Source: Desulfotignum sp. (GTDB lineage: Bacteria; Desulfobacterota; Desulfobacteria; Desulfobacterales; Desulfobacteraceae). From it: a DNA stretch of 46,554 nt. The stretch covers positions 5,080 to 51,633 of the forward strand of contig JAABSA010000028.1 in NCBI GenBank assembly GCA_011390635.1, written 5' to 3'. Each line of letters opens with the position of its first letter. Within the stretch, counting starts at the first letter, position 1. Under the pieces are notes generated by a model. It was not told the origin of the DNA and did not search any database. It saw only the letters and a list, made by a program, of their open reading frames with translations. Below, piece after piece: positions 15,963 to 24,352 of the stretch. A program made the position numbers and the translations under genes.

Positions 15963-17948
15963 ATGAAAATTGGCAGCATTGTTGAATACATTGATCAACA
16001 AAAAATCATAGCAGCGGTAATATTAAGCGAGAAAAAGGGCAGGCTCAAATTACTCAATGAAAACAGCCGGGAAGTCAGCTTTTCTGAAAAAAGGCTTGCC
16101 CATATATCACAGGTGTGCCTGGACATCGGCCAGTCCAGAAACTATCTGATAAACCATCTGCAGTCAGTTACCGAAAACCGCAGACAACTGTCCGAAAAAA
16201 TCGATATCAAAGAATTATGGGAGATTCTCCATGAAGAATCCGGTGATATTGATATTTCCACCATGACCCTGTTCTGCTTTGATCCGCCACTTACCCCCGA
16301 CCATGAAGCCGCCGTTATTAGGGCTTTTTTCAATGATCGACTGTATTTTAAATTCAACCAGATCCTGTTTGCACCCTTTACCCCTGAACAGGTAGCTGCC
16401 AAAAAAAAGCAGATCAAAGAAGCTGAGAAAAAAGAACGGTTGATTCAAAAAGCGGTGACCTGGCTCAGTGCCATGCAGTCAGAATCAGGTGATTCCGGCC
16501 CAGGCCCTTGCGACCCGGAGGTCCTGGATATACTCAAAGCCTATTACCTGTTTGGAAATGATGCAGACAATGCGTCCATTGCCAGGCAGATGATCAAAAA
16601 TGCCGGCCTGGGATCACCGGACCCTTTATTTGATTTTTTTGTCCGCTCCGGAATCTGGCATCCGGATGAGAATATTGACCTTTTGTCCATGGAGGTTCCC
16701 ACAACATTTCCACGGGAAGTACATGACGCAGCCAAAAAACTTGTTTTGACCCAGACCGATATTTTTCATGATCCGGTCCGCCGGGATTTTACCCATATCC
16801 CCATGATAACCATTGACGGACAATCCACCCTGGATTATGACGATGCCATCAGCCTTGAGCATACGGAACAAGGATACCGGCTGGGAGTTCATATCATTGA
16901 TGTGGGGGCATATATTACATCAGGGGACTCCGTAGATATGGCCGCCCGGCAGCGGGCAAGTTCCATATATATGCCTGATGACAAGCTGCCCATGCTCCCG
17001 CCCAACCTGTCCGAGGACTTGTGCAGCTTAAAGCAGGGAGAGGCCCGGCCCGGTATCAGCACCATGGTTCATATGAACCGGTTTTTCGAAATCATTGATG
17101 TTAAAATCATTCCCAGCATTATCCGGATTCACCAGCAGATGAGCTATACCGAGGCCAATCTTTTGAATGGAAAAGATGACCCCATCACCAGCCTGCATAA
17201 AATTGCCACGCTGCTGCGGGAAAAACGCCTCAAAGCCGGTGCGGTTCAGATCACCCTTCCGGAAGTCAATGTATGGCTGGAGGCCAGCGGTGAAATACGC
17301 TATGCCAAGGTTGACCGGGAAAACCCGTCCCGGATGCTGGTGTCGGAAATGATGATTTTTGCCAATTCTTTGATGGCAAAATTTCTTGCCGACCATAAGA
17401 TGCCCGCGGTATTCCGATCCCAGCCCCCGCCTGGCCAGCGGCTGTTCAAGGGCGTTGAAACAGCTCTTCTGCCCAATCTCATGCAGCGCAAACATTTGAG
17501 CCGGGCCGTTATCAGCACCACCCCCCAGCCCCATTCCGGATTAGGGGTTACTGCCTATGCCACTGCCACCTCGCCCATACGGCGGTACCATGACCTGCTC
17601 ACCCAGCGCCAGATAAAAGCAGTTCTGGGAATGAATCCCGCCTATTCAAAAAATGATCTGGAAGATATACTTGCAGCTGTGTCCGGTCCCATGGCTAATG
17701 CCGGCCGTATCCAGGGGGCCAGAAAGCGCTACTGGCTGCTCAAATACCTTGAATCCATGCGGGGCAGCAATGTTGAAGCCCTGGTTCTGGACTGTTATCG
17801 GGATCATTACAATATTGTGCTCAAGGAATTCATGATAGAGGCAAAACTGCCGTCTTCAGGACTCAAACTCAAAACCGGGGACATCCTCCAGGTCACCATT
17901 CAGCATGTTGATGCCCGGCGGAATCAGCTGTCTTTGTTTGCTGTCTGA
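15963..17948 (+). CDS. RNase II/RNase R family exoribonuclease-like protein
   Basis: 661 residues. The central RNB domain has the metal-binding motif ITIDGQSTLDYDDAIS (about 280-295), with the aspartates expected of active enzymes, then VHIIDVGAYI, PMLPPNLSEDLCSLKQGEARP and the late ATSPIRRYHDLLTQRQ block. The N-terminal about 250 residues are not the usual cold-shock domains but a longer divergent region, as in the cyanobacterial/deltaproteobacterial zam-like branch. The C-terminus (LKTGDILQVTIQHVDARRNQLSL) is S1-like. Start ATG 15963 lacks a good ribosome binding site, but no better start exists near it. Probable 3'-5' RNA degradation. Confidence 0.9.
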   Translation: MKIGSIVEYIDQQKIIAAVILSEKKGRLKLLNENSREVSFSEKRLAHISQVCLDIGQSRNYLINHLQSVTENRRQLSEKIDIKELWEILHEESGDIDISTMTLFCFDPPLTPDHEAAVIRAFFNDRLYFKFNQILFAPFTPEQVAAKKKQIKEAEKKERLIQKAVTWLSAMQSESGDSGPGPCDPEVLDILKAYYLFGNDADNASIARQMIKNAGLGSPDPLFDFFVRSGIWHPDENIDLLSMEVPTTFPREVHDAAKKLVLTQTDIFHDPVRRDFTHIPMITIDGQSTLDYDDAISLEHTEQGYRLGVHIIDVGAYITSGDSVDMAARQRASSIYMPDDKLPMLPPNLSEDLCSLKQGEARPGISTMVHMNRFFEIIDVKIIPSIIRIHQQMSYTEANLLNGKDDPITSLHKIATLLREKRLKAGAVQITLPEVNVWLEASGEIRYAKVDRENPSRMLVSEMMIFANSLMAKFLADHKMPAVFRSQPPPGQRLFKGVETALLPNLMQRKHLSRAVISTTPQPHSGLGVTAYATATSPIRRYHDLLTQRQIKAVLGMNPAYSKNDLEDILAAVSGPMANAGRIQGARKRYWLLKYLESMRGSNVEALVLDCYRDHYNIVLKEFMIEAKLPSSGLKLKTGDILQVTIQHVDARRNQLSLFAV

Positions 17949-17958
17949 TTTTTTTATT

Positions 17959-18045
17959 GCCTGATTATATCTTCTTACCTGATTATATTTTTTTGCCCGG
18001 TTATATTTTTCCTACCAGATTTTTACCTGATTTTTACCAGCTCTT
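17959..18045. repeat. Short degenerate tandem repeats at the 3' ends of two convergent genes
   Basis: Three 18-bp units (17959-17976, 17977-17994, 17995-18012; consensus GCCTGATTATATTTTTTT) are followed directly by three 11-bp units (18013-18023, 18024-18034, 18035-18045; TACCWGATTTT-like) that look like shortened versions. The 11-bp units form the last codons of the diguanylate cyclase (minus strand, GKNQVKIW). The T-rich units leave no room for a normal terminator hairpin. Confidence 0.75.
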
Positions 18046-19082
18046 TTTGCAGCATACATGGCGGCATCCGCCTCTTTCACCAGAATATCCCGCCTGGATA
18101 CCGCACCTGCACTTTTCTTGTGATCCAGGGCCGCGCCACCGATAGTCACGCTCAGATTCAGTCCCTTATGCTTAATGGTCCCGTCACTGGTGCGAATGAC
18201 AAAGGTATACTGGTAAATCTTTTTCCGGATGACCTCTGCAATGGTGATCGCCTGACCCGGCTCCACAGCAGGCAGAATCACCGCAAACTCTTCTCCCCCG
18301 TACCGGGTGGGGAAAAAATAAATACCGATGTTTTCAGATTCAGCCTGACAGGCGGCCCGTATATGTTTGGCAACGGTTTTCAGGGCCTGGTCCCCGATCT
18401 GATGGCCATAGGTATCATTAAATCGCTTAAAATCATCGATATCCACCATCAGCAGGTGCAGCCAGGTTTTCTCTGCCAGGGCCTGGTCAACCTCCTGCAT
18501 CAGCTGCCGGTCGAAAAACCGGCGGTTGTATAACCCCGTGAGGTGATCGGTGTTGTTAAGGTGGTCCAGTTTCACCACATCGGCCTGGAATTGCTCAATG
18601 GTATGGGTAAACCGGATTTTCACCTGTCTGATTTTGTCCCGGATGCTCAACTCTGAGGCAACGGTTTCCAGCGTTTCCTTTTCAAGGGTTTCGATATTGC
18701 CCTGGCGGGTAAGACAGATCGATTTAAATTCTCTGGCAAATTCGTCCAGATCATTAAGGGCATCAGATAGTTCTTTGTGACAGACCGATACAAATGCCAT
18801 GTTGCACTCTTTGATCAGATCCAGCAGCGTTGTTTTCGAATATGCAGATCTTTTGGCAATATGCAGTGCCTGGTGCATCACCTGTTCCATTTTTTGCCTG
18901 TTATTCTCCTGCCCGGCCCCGGGGTAACCCTTGAAACCCGGATCAAAAATCATCTGAAAAACCGCTCGCCAGCATATATCACCAGGAACACCTATAGCAT
19001 CAAACAGACTGGATAACTGCTGTTCAGAAACAGGTTCCTGTGAATGAAAAATTTTACCAAGGGCCAAAATGGATGCATTCAA
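18012..19082 (-). CDS. Diguanylate cyclase (GGDEF domain), coupled to purH
   Basis: 356 residues, no membrane segment. The C-terminal GGDEF domain (about 190-355) has DHLTGLYNRRFFDRQL, the substrate block MVDIDDFKRFNDTYGHQIGDQAL and the active-site motif RYGGEEFAVILPA (GGEEF near residue 261-265), so it should make c-di-GMP from two GTP. The usual inhibitory RxxD site before GGEEF is absent and there is a short insertion there. The N-terminal about 180 residues are mostly helical and not recognised. The start is TTG 19082, whose bases overlap the stop of the upstream AICAR transformylase gene (TTGA), with GGAG 9 nt before it. Confidence 0.88.
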   Translation of the reverse strand: MNASILALGKIFHSQEPVSEQQLSSLFDAIGVPGDICWRAVFQMIFDPGFKGYPGAGQENNRQKMEQVMHQALHIAKRSAYSKTTLLDLIKECNMAFVSVCHKELSDALNDLDEFAREFKSICLTRQGNIETLEKETLETVASELSIRDKIRQVKIRFTHTIEQFQADVVKLDHLNNTDHLTGLYNRRFFDRQLMQEVDQALAEKTWLHLLMVDIDDFKRFNDTYGHQIGDQALKTVAKHIRAACQAESENIGIYFFPTRYGGEEFAVILPAVEPGQAITIAEVIRKKIYQYTFVIRTSDGTIKHKGLNLSVTIGGAALDHKKSAGAVSRRDILVKEADAAMYAAKRAGKNQVKIW

Positions 19083-20329
19083 TGTTTGAAGCTCCGCTGT
19101 CCTGTGAATACCATGGCGGCATCATATTCATTACACGCCTGGATCGACTGGTGGTCATTCATGGAACCCCCCGGCTGAATCACCGCCTTGACCCCCTGAC
19201 CGAGCCCCACATCAATGCCGTCCCGGAATGGAAAAAACGCATCCGACACCATGACCGCGCCTGCCAGACCACCATTTTTCCGGGCCACATCCGCTTCAAT
19301 TTCCTGTTTTTTATCCTCGTCGGCCAGATCGGCAAACGATTGGTTGTAACGCTCAAAACAATACCGGTCCGCCAGTTTGCGGTACGCCTTGTCCACCGCG
19401 ATCTGGGCCACGCCCACCCGGTCCTGTTCACCGGTGCCAATCCCGACAGTCACATTGTCCTTGACATAGATGACCGAGTTGGAGGTAATGCCAGATTCCA
19501 CCAGCCATCCGAATATCATGTCCTCAAATTCCCGGTCCGTGGGCTGTCGGTTTACCTCAAAGGTTTCTCCTTTAAACCGGGCTGTGGCCGGTATCACATC
19601 CTCTCTGGTCAGCGTTTTTGGCACAAAGGACCATTGGGCCACAATCCCGCCGTCCATCAGGCTTTTAAAATCCACCACCCGTTCCCCGATAAATGCCTGG
19701 AGACGGTCCATGGCATGGATGCGGATCACCCGCAGATTTTTTCTGGCCCCCAGAATATCCATGACCCCATCCTCAAATTCCGGTGCCACCACCACTTCGG
19801 CATACTGGGATGCAATGGCCCGGGCCGTTGCTTTGTCCACGGCCCGGTTCAGGCCGATGCATCCCCCGAATGCCGCCACCCGGTCCGCCATATAAGCCCG
19901 GGAATAGGCTTTTTCCAGGGTATCTGCCCGGGCCGCGCCGCAGGGATTATTGTGCTTGACAATCACGGCACAGGGAGTATCGGTGAAATACCGCAGGATA
20001 TTCAGGCAGTTGTCTGCATCGGTCAGATTGGTTTTGCCCGGATGCTTGCCGGACTGGAGCAGTTGGATATCAGATACCAGGTGCCGGCCCGGTTGAATGG
20101 TCCGGGCATCCCCCAGGGCCAGATTGCCGTTGACCAACCGGTACAGGGCTGCCTCCTGGCCCGGATTTTCCCCGTAACGAAGGCCTTTTTCAACCCCGTC
20201 AATGACCCAGGACACTTTTTCATAAAACAAGGTCTGGCGTTTGTGACCATCCACAAAAGCAATTTCCATGCACGGGGTGAAATGATCATCCATAATGGTT
20301 TTATACATCTGCTTAAGGTCTTTGGACAT
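19079..20329 (-). CDS. purH: AICAR formyltransferase (stand-alone C-terminal half of PurH)
   Basis: 416 residues. Transfers a formyl group from 10-formyl-tetrahydrofolate to AICAR, the ninth step of purine synthesis. Family blocks: GLRYGENPGQEAALY, the catalytic VIVKHNNPCGAA (Lys-His pair), AFGGCIGLNRAVD, APEFEDGVMDILGARKNLR, and the C-terminal DAFFPFRDGIDVG with GVKAVIQPGGSMND. The cyclohydrolase half that normally precedes it in the same chain is a separate gene ending 3 bp upstream. Start ATG 20329 has GGAG in AACCATGTCC-side sequence (GGAGAATAAACC upstream). Downstream it overlaps the diguanylate cyclase by 4 bp. Confidence 0.93.
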   Translation of the reverse strand: MSKDLKQMYKTIMDDHFTPCMEIAFVDGHKRQTLFYEKVSWVIDGVEKGLRYGENPGQEAALYRLVNGNLALGDARTIQPGRHLVSDIQLLQSGKHPGKTNLTDADNCLNILRYFTDTPCAVIVKHNNPCGAARADTLEKAYSRAYMADRVAAFGGCIGLNRAVDKATARAIASQYAEVVVAPEFEDGVMDILGARKNLRVIRIHAMDRLQAFIGERVVDFKSLMDGGIVAQWSFVPKTLTREDVIPATARFKGETFEVNRQPTDREFEDMIFGWLVESGITSNSVIYVKDNVTVGIGTGEQDRVGVAQIAVDKAYRKLADRYCFERYNQSFADLADEDKKQEIEADVARKNGGLAGAVMVSDAFFPFRDGIDVGLGQGVKAVIQPGGSMNDHQSIQACNEYDAAMVFTGQRSFKH

Positions 20330-20332
20330 GGT

Positions 20333-21016
20333 TTATTCTCCCGGGGTATAGCATGATTGAAGTTGTGTATCTGACCGCCCGGCCAGATAATCCGCAATGG
20401 ACCTTTCATAGGCTGCGGTATGGTCGAACGCCCTGCAGGCCAGTGCAAACCTGTCCGCCAGGGCCAGGGTGCCTTGACCAGCGGTAAGTTTTTTCACAAT
20501 ATCCGGATACCCGGCGGGATCCACCACCGGAGCCACGCGGATAAAATTTTTGGCAGCAGCCCGTATCATGGCGGGGCCGCCGATATCAATATTACCCCGG
20601 GCATTTTCCAGGGTTGCTCCTTCTTGGGCAATTGTCTGACCAAAGGGGTACAGGTTGACCACCACCATATCAATGGGCCGGGCACCCGTACGTTCCAGAT
20701 CCGCTTTATGCTCCTCATTATAGGTTTCCGTCAGCAGGCCCAGGTAAATCTTGAAATCCAGGGTTTTCACCAGTCCTCCCTGGGTTTCCGGCTGGCCCGT
20801 ATAATCAGATACCTGCTGCAGGTGATGATCTGCCCGTTCCCCCAGGATCTCTTTGAGCCGTCCAAAGGTCCCGCCGGTGGACAGAATGATCAGGTTTGGA
20901 TTCAGGGCCGCCATTGCGGGAATCAATTTTTCCAGCCCTGTCTTATCCGACACACTCACCAGCATGGTGTTGATCTTCACCAGATTGTCAATTTTTTCCA
21001 CCACATTTTTTGTCAT
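20333..21016 (-). CDS. purH: IMP cyclohydrolase (stand-alone N-terminal half of PurH)
   Basis: 227 residues with the MGS-like domain of PurH: MLVSVSDKTGLEKLIPAM, ILSTGGTFGRLKE, VVVNLYPFGQTIAQ, and NIDIGGPAMIRAAAKNF, where the last is the substrate-binding block. It would close the ring of FAICAR to give IMP. The signature KTLHPKxHGGLL of fused PurH is altered to KTLDFKIYLGLL, so His and Pro are lost. Start: AAGGA about 8 nt before ATG 21016; the frame extends 10 codons further, but without a ribosome binding site. A promoter lies just upstream. It is the first gene of a three-gene unit: cyclohydrolase, formyltransferase, diguanylate cyclase. Confidence 0.88.
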   Translation of the reverse strand: MTKNVVEKIDNLVKINTMLVSVSDKTGLEKLIPAMAALNPNLIILSTGGTFGRLKEILGERADHHLQQVSDYTGQPETQGGLVKTLDFKIYLGLLTETYNEEHKADLERTGARPIDMVVVNLYPFGQTIAQEGATLENARGNIDIGGPAMIRAAAKNFIRVAPVVDPAGYPDIVKKLTAGQGTLALADRFALACRAFDHTAAYERSIADYLAGRSDTQLQSCYTPGE

Positions 21017-21049
21017 TATTCCGTCCTTTCTCCTGAAAATCGTCATTTT

Positions 21050-21078
21050 TTAATACCATGCAGCCACTGCTGCGTCAA
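21050..21078 (-). promoter_or_regulatory. Promoter of the split purH unit
   Basis: On the minus strand TTGACG (21078-21073), a 17-nt spacer and TATTAA (21055-21050). Transcription would begin near 21043, leaving a leader of about 27 nt, too short for a riboswitch. Confidence 0.65.
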
Positions 21079-21206
21079 GCCGTGAGGCATCCTTCTGGAA
21101 GTCAATCACATGTAACCATCCGGGGGCGGCATCTTTGCCGAACGGTCAGGAAATTTGTTTATTGCGCCAGCCCGGTGGATACCGAACAAGACAGGTACAT
21201 TTTATT

Positions 21207-21235
21207 TTGACTTTTGGACAGGTATGGATGACAAT
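21207..21235 (+). promoter_or_regulatory. Putative promoter of the dehydrogenase-CBS gene
   Basis: TTGACT (21207-21212) and GACAAT (21230-21235) with a 17-nt spacer, 38 bp before the start codon. Divergent from the purH promoter. Confidence 0.5.
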
Positions 21236-21272
21236 AATAAAATGGAATTTACCCCGTTCAAAGGAGAGCACC

Positions 21273-23150
21273 ATGATTCCATTAAAAATGAAAGATCTGC
21301 TGGAAAAGGCTCTGCCCGACAGCGTGTGGCACAACCGCCTGATCAAGGACGGCCCGCTTCGATTCATGGAGTTCGGCCCCCTGGATGTTGACCGGCTCCA
21401 GCGCTTAGGGATAAGGGTGGACCGTCTGGGCCCCAGGCTGGTGGTCTGCATGTGGGATGAAGACAGCCCTCTGCCCATCGGCGGTTTTCTGGTGGTGGAC
21501 AACCTGGCCATGGGACAGCCCGCCATGGGCGGCACAAGGATGCTGCCCGACATCACCCCGGACATCATCCACAACCTGGCCCGGGGAATGACCCTGAAAA
21601 ATGCTGCCGCTGACCTGCCCTTCGGTGGTGGAAAATCCGGTATTGTCCGGCCGGAACAGATCTCTTCTTCCGAGCGCCGGGCCATTGTCACAGGTTTCGG
21701 CCGGCTGCTGAGAAGGTACACAAAAATCTATATTCCAGGGCCGGATGTGGGCACCAATGATGCTGACATGAAAATTTTTGCCATTGAGAACGGGCTCAAC
21801 AATGTGGTATCCAAGCCTGCAGACATGGGGGGAAACCGCATTGATGAACTGGGCGGGGCTGCCAACGGGGTGGTGGTGGCGTTCAAAACCCTGGTGGAAC
21901 ACCTGCCCCGCCTGGGGAACCTGCCCCAGTTCCGGAATCTGACCATTCCAAAACCGGAAGACCGATCCATCCTCATCCAGGGATTCGGGGCGGTGGGCGC
22001 CCATGTGGCACGGATTTTCCATGACTATGACCCGGACATCCCTCCTGTCATCAAAGGCATCAGTGATGCCACAGGCTTTTTGTTACACCCGGACGGCCTG
22101 CCCTGGCAGCAGCTGTTTGACCTATGGAAACAATTTGGTGAAGTAACCCAGCACTATTTTCATGACACCCTGCTCCACGGCCCAAAAACGGAGGCAGACA
22201 ACACCATTTATTCCAACTGTGCCGACAACCTGCTCATGGAATCGGCTTTCTGCCTGATACCGGCGTCACCAATTTCCAACTACCTGGATGTGGGGCCGTC
22301 CACCAGGCCTTCCATGACCGTGAACCGCATGGGCCAATGGCAGATGATCGTGGAAGGGGCCAATACCTATTCCCCCAACCCGGCCAAAAAAGCAGCCCGG
22401 CGGCGCATGGAACGTCATGTGTACCGGGACAAAGGCGTTCTCATTGCCACCGACTACCTGGTCAACTCCGGCGGGGTGATCTATGCGGCCCACGAACGCA
22501 TGATCCCCACACCGGAGGAGCTGCTGGTGCCCCGGGCAATGCTGGGTGACCCCGGTCAGGTGGATGCGTGGCTGGAAAAAAACCGGGACGTCTTTGCCGA
22601 CCTTGCGGAAATCCGGCGCAAAGCCGCCGTGGAAAAACTGGAAACCGTGATCCAGCGCAATATGGAAGAACTCATTGACGGCCTGTGCAAGGATGCGGAC
22701 AGCCTGCCCTGTGAAATTGCTGAAACCATCAGCATTCACCGCATCGCATCCATGGAAAAAACCAAAACCGCAAAAGATGTCATGGAAGAGGCCCCCACCA
22801 TCGGGGTGGACCGGCAGATCACCGATGCAGCGGATCTGCTGGTCAAGGCCCCTGTATCCATAGTCAATGTGGTATCAAAAAAAGGCAAGCTCATCGGCAT
22901 TGTCACCAACTGGGACATCACCAATGCCATGGCATCCCAACTCCCAATGGATGCACCCTTAACCCGGATCATGACGGCTGATGTAATCTTCACAGGACCG
23001 GATACCCCCATCCTTGACTGTGTCCGGATTCTGGAAAACCATGAAATATCGGCCATGCCCATTGTGGAAAATGATCAGGTGGTGGGCGTAATCTCCGGAG
23101 ATATCCTGGCAAAAAGAACCCTTTTCCGCCTGCTGCAGACCATGGATTAA
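21273..23150 (+). CDS. Glu/Leu/Phe/Val dehydrogenase-family enzyme fused to a C-terminal CBS domain pair
   Basis: 625 residues. The first about 470 belong to the glutamate dehydrogenase superfamily, which interconverts an amino acid and its 2-oxo acid with NAD(P). Visible features: MGGTRMLPDITPD, the catalytic Lys region LPFGGGKSGIV, YIPGPDVGTNDADM, and a Rossmann loop, LIQGFGAVGAHVARIF. From about 500, two CBS motifs follow: AKDVMEEAPTIGVDRQI with GIVTNWDI, and ILENHEISAMPIVENDQVVGVISGDIL. CBS pairs usually bind adenine nucleotides, so allosteric control by AMP/ATP or SAM is likely. The substrate amino acid cannot be told. AAGGAG lies 6 nt before ATG 21273; the longer frame from 21135 has no ribosome binding site. 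Confidence 0.9.
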   Translation: MIPLKMKDLLEKALPDSVWHNRLIKDGPLRFMEFGPLDVDRLQRLGIRVDRLGPRLVVCMWDEDSPLPIGGFLVVDNLAMGQPAMGGTRMLPDITPDIIHNLARGMTLKNAAADLPFGGGKSGIVRPEQISSSERRAIVTGFGRLLRRYTKIYIPGPDVGTNDADMKIFAIENGLNNVVSKPADMGGNRIDELGGAANGVVVAFKTLVEHLPRLGNLPQFRNLTIPKPEDRSILIQGFGAVGAHVARIFHDYDPDIPPVIKGISDATGFLLHPDGLPWQQLFDLWKQFGEVTQHYFHDTLLHGPKTEADNTIYSNCADNLLMESAFCLIPASPISNYLDVGPSTRPSMTVNRMGQWQMIVEGANTYSPNPAKKAARRRMERHVYRDKGVLIATDYLVNSGGVIYAAHERMIPTPEELLVPRAMLGDPGQVDAWLEKNRDVFADLAEIRRKAAVEKLETVIQRNMEELIDGLCKDADSLPCEIAETISIHRIASMEKTKTAKDVMEEAPTIGVDRQITDAADLLVKAPVSIVNVVSKKGKLIGIVTNWDITNAMASQLPMDAPLTRIMTADVIFTGPDTPILDCVRILENHEISAMPIVENDQVVGVISGDILAKRTLFRLLQTMD

Positions 23151-23164
23151 AAAGCCCCTGCCAT

Positions 23165-24268
23165 ATGCGCCTTTTTTTGATCATTCTGGCCCAGTTTCTG
23201 TCGGGTTCCATCTGGTTTGCCGCCAATGCCGCTTTCCTTGACCAGAAATTTTTATTGTCTGCTGTCCAGGCCGGTTTTATTGCCGGTACCCTGTGTTTTG
23301 CATTCTTCAACCTGTCTGACCGTTTCTCCCCTGCCCGGGTATTTTTTGCCTGTTCCACAGCCGGCGCCATCTGCAACCTGGCCGGTGTTCTGGTGACATC
23401 CGCTTCAGGGATGCTGCTGGCCTCACGGTTTTTGTGCGGCCTGGCCCTGGCCGGCGTCTATCCGGTGGGCATGAAAATTGCCGCCTCCTGGTATCCCAAA
23501 ACCCTGGGCCGGGCACTGGGGTTTCTGGTGGGGGCTCTGGTTCTGGCATCCGGATTTCCCTATCTGATCAAGGCCATCCACTGGCAGGGAGACCCGGGCC
23601 TGATTCTGGGAGTCACCAGTGTCCTGTGCCTGGCCGGAGGCCTGATCCAGGTACTTTTTGTTGGGGACGGCCCGTCTCTGCCCAGAGGATCCCCCTTTAA
23701 CCCCGGGGTGGTCCGGCATCTGTTTGTGAACCCGCAGTTTACAGCCTCGGCCCTGGGGTATTTCGGCCATATGTGGGAGCTGTATGCGGTGTGGGCTTCA
23801 GTACCGCTGCTGTTGGCTGTCATGGTGCCGACCCGTTCTGATCTGTGGTCCTTTGCCTTTTTTGCCGCCGGGTTTTTGGGATGTGCGGCAGGAGGCATGT
23901 TATCGTTGAAATGGGGCAGCCGGAGGGTTGCCGGCACCGCCCTGGTGATATCAGCGCTTTGCTGCCTGATCTCCCCGGCTATTCTTTACCTGCCCCTGCC
24001 CCTGGGCATGGGCCTGATTCTTGTCTGGGGTCTGGCCGTGGTGACAGATTCCCCCCAGTTCTCATCTCTCAACGCACGGTTCGCCCCCCAGGGGTATGTG
24101 GGATCTGCATTGACCCTTGTCAACTGTATCGGATTTTTCATTACCATTTTTTCCATTGAACTGGTCACCTTCTGGATCCGGCACTGGGGCATTGAAACCG
24201 CTTTTGTGCTGCTGGCACCCGGACCCATTCTGGGATGGATCTGGCTGTATAAAAAAATCCCGGGTTGA
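23165..24268 (+). CDS. MFS transporter
   Basis: 367 residues with about eleven to twelve hydrophobic helices and the layout of the major facilitator superfamily: an N-terminal half with a short basic loop (NLSDRFSPARVF) and ASRFLCGLALAGVYPVGMKIAASWYPKTLGRALG, which resembles the motif of the CynX/NarK-like group, then a long central loop. The substrate is unknown. It begins 14 bp after the dehydrogenase-CBS gene, on the same strand, and may take up or export a compound linked to that enzyme. Start ATG 23165 has only a weak site upstream, so expression may depend on coupling to the gene before it. Confidence 0.88.
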   Translation: MRLFLIILAQFLSGSIWFAANAAFLDQKFLLSAVQAGFIAGTLCFAFFNLSDRFSPARVFFACSTAGAICNLAGVLVTSASGMLLASRFLCGLALAGVYPVGMKIAASWYPKTLGRALGFLVGALVLASGFPYLIKAIHWQGDPGLILGVTSVLCLAGGLIQVLFVGDGPSLPRGSPFNPGVVRHLFVNPQFTASALGYFGHMWELYAVWASVPLLLAVMVPTRSDLWSFAFFAAGFLGCAAGGMLSLKWGSRRVAGTALVISALCCLISPAILYLPLPLGMGLILVWGLAVVTDSPQFSSLNARFAPQGYVGSALTLVNCIGFFITIFSIELVTFWIRHWGIETAFVLLAPGPILGWIWLYKKIPG

Positions 24269-24352
24269 GTTTTGGTACAAAATTGCGTATGAATAACAGC
24301 ATAACAGCCATGATTTTTATATAATCTCGCAATCTATTTCAAGGAGGTCTCC

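Noticed and set aside
17959-18045. CRISPR array
   Set aside because: The units are contiguous with no spacers, vary among themselves and number only three per type; no cas genes are nearby.
19040-20356. Long plus-strand open frame opposite the AICAR formyltransferase gene
   Set aside because: Antisense shadow of a well-recognised gene; no start signal and no family match.
21017-21272. ZTP or purine riboswitch upstream of the split purH unit
   Set aside because: The promoter predicts a leader of only about 27 nt, and no conserved riboswitch core words were seen.
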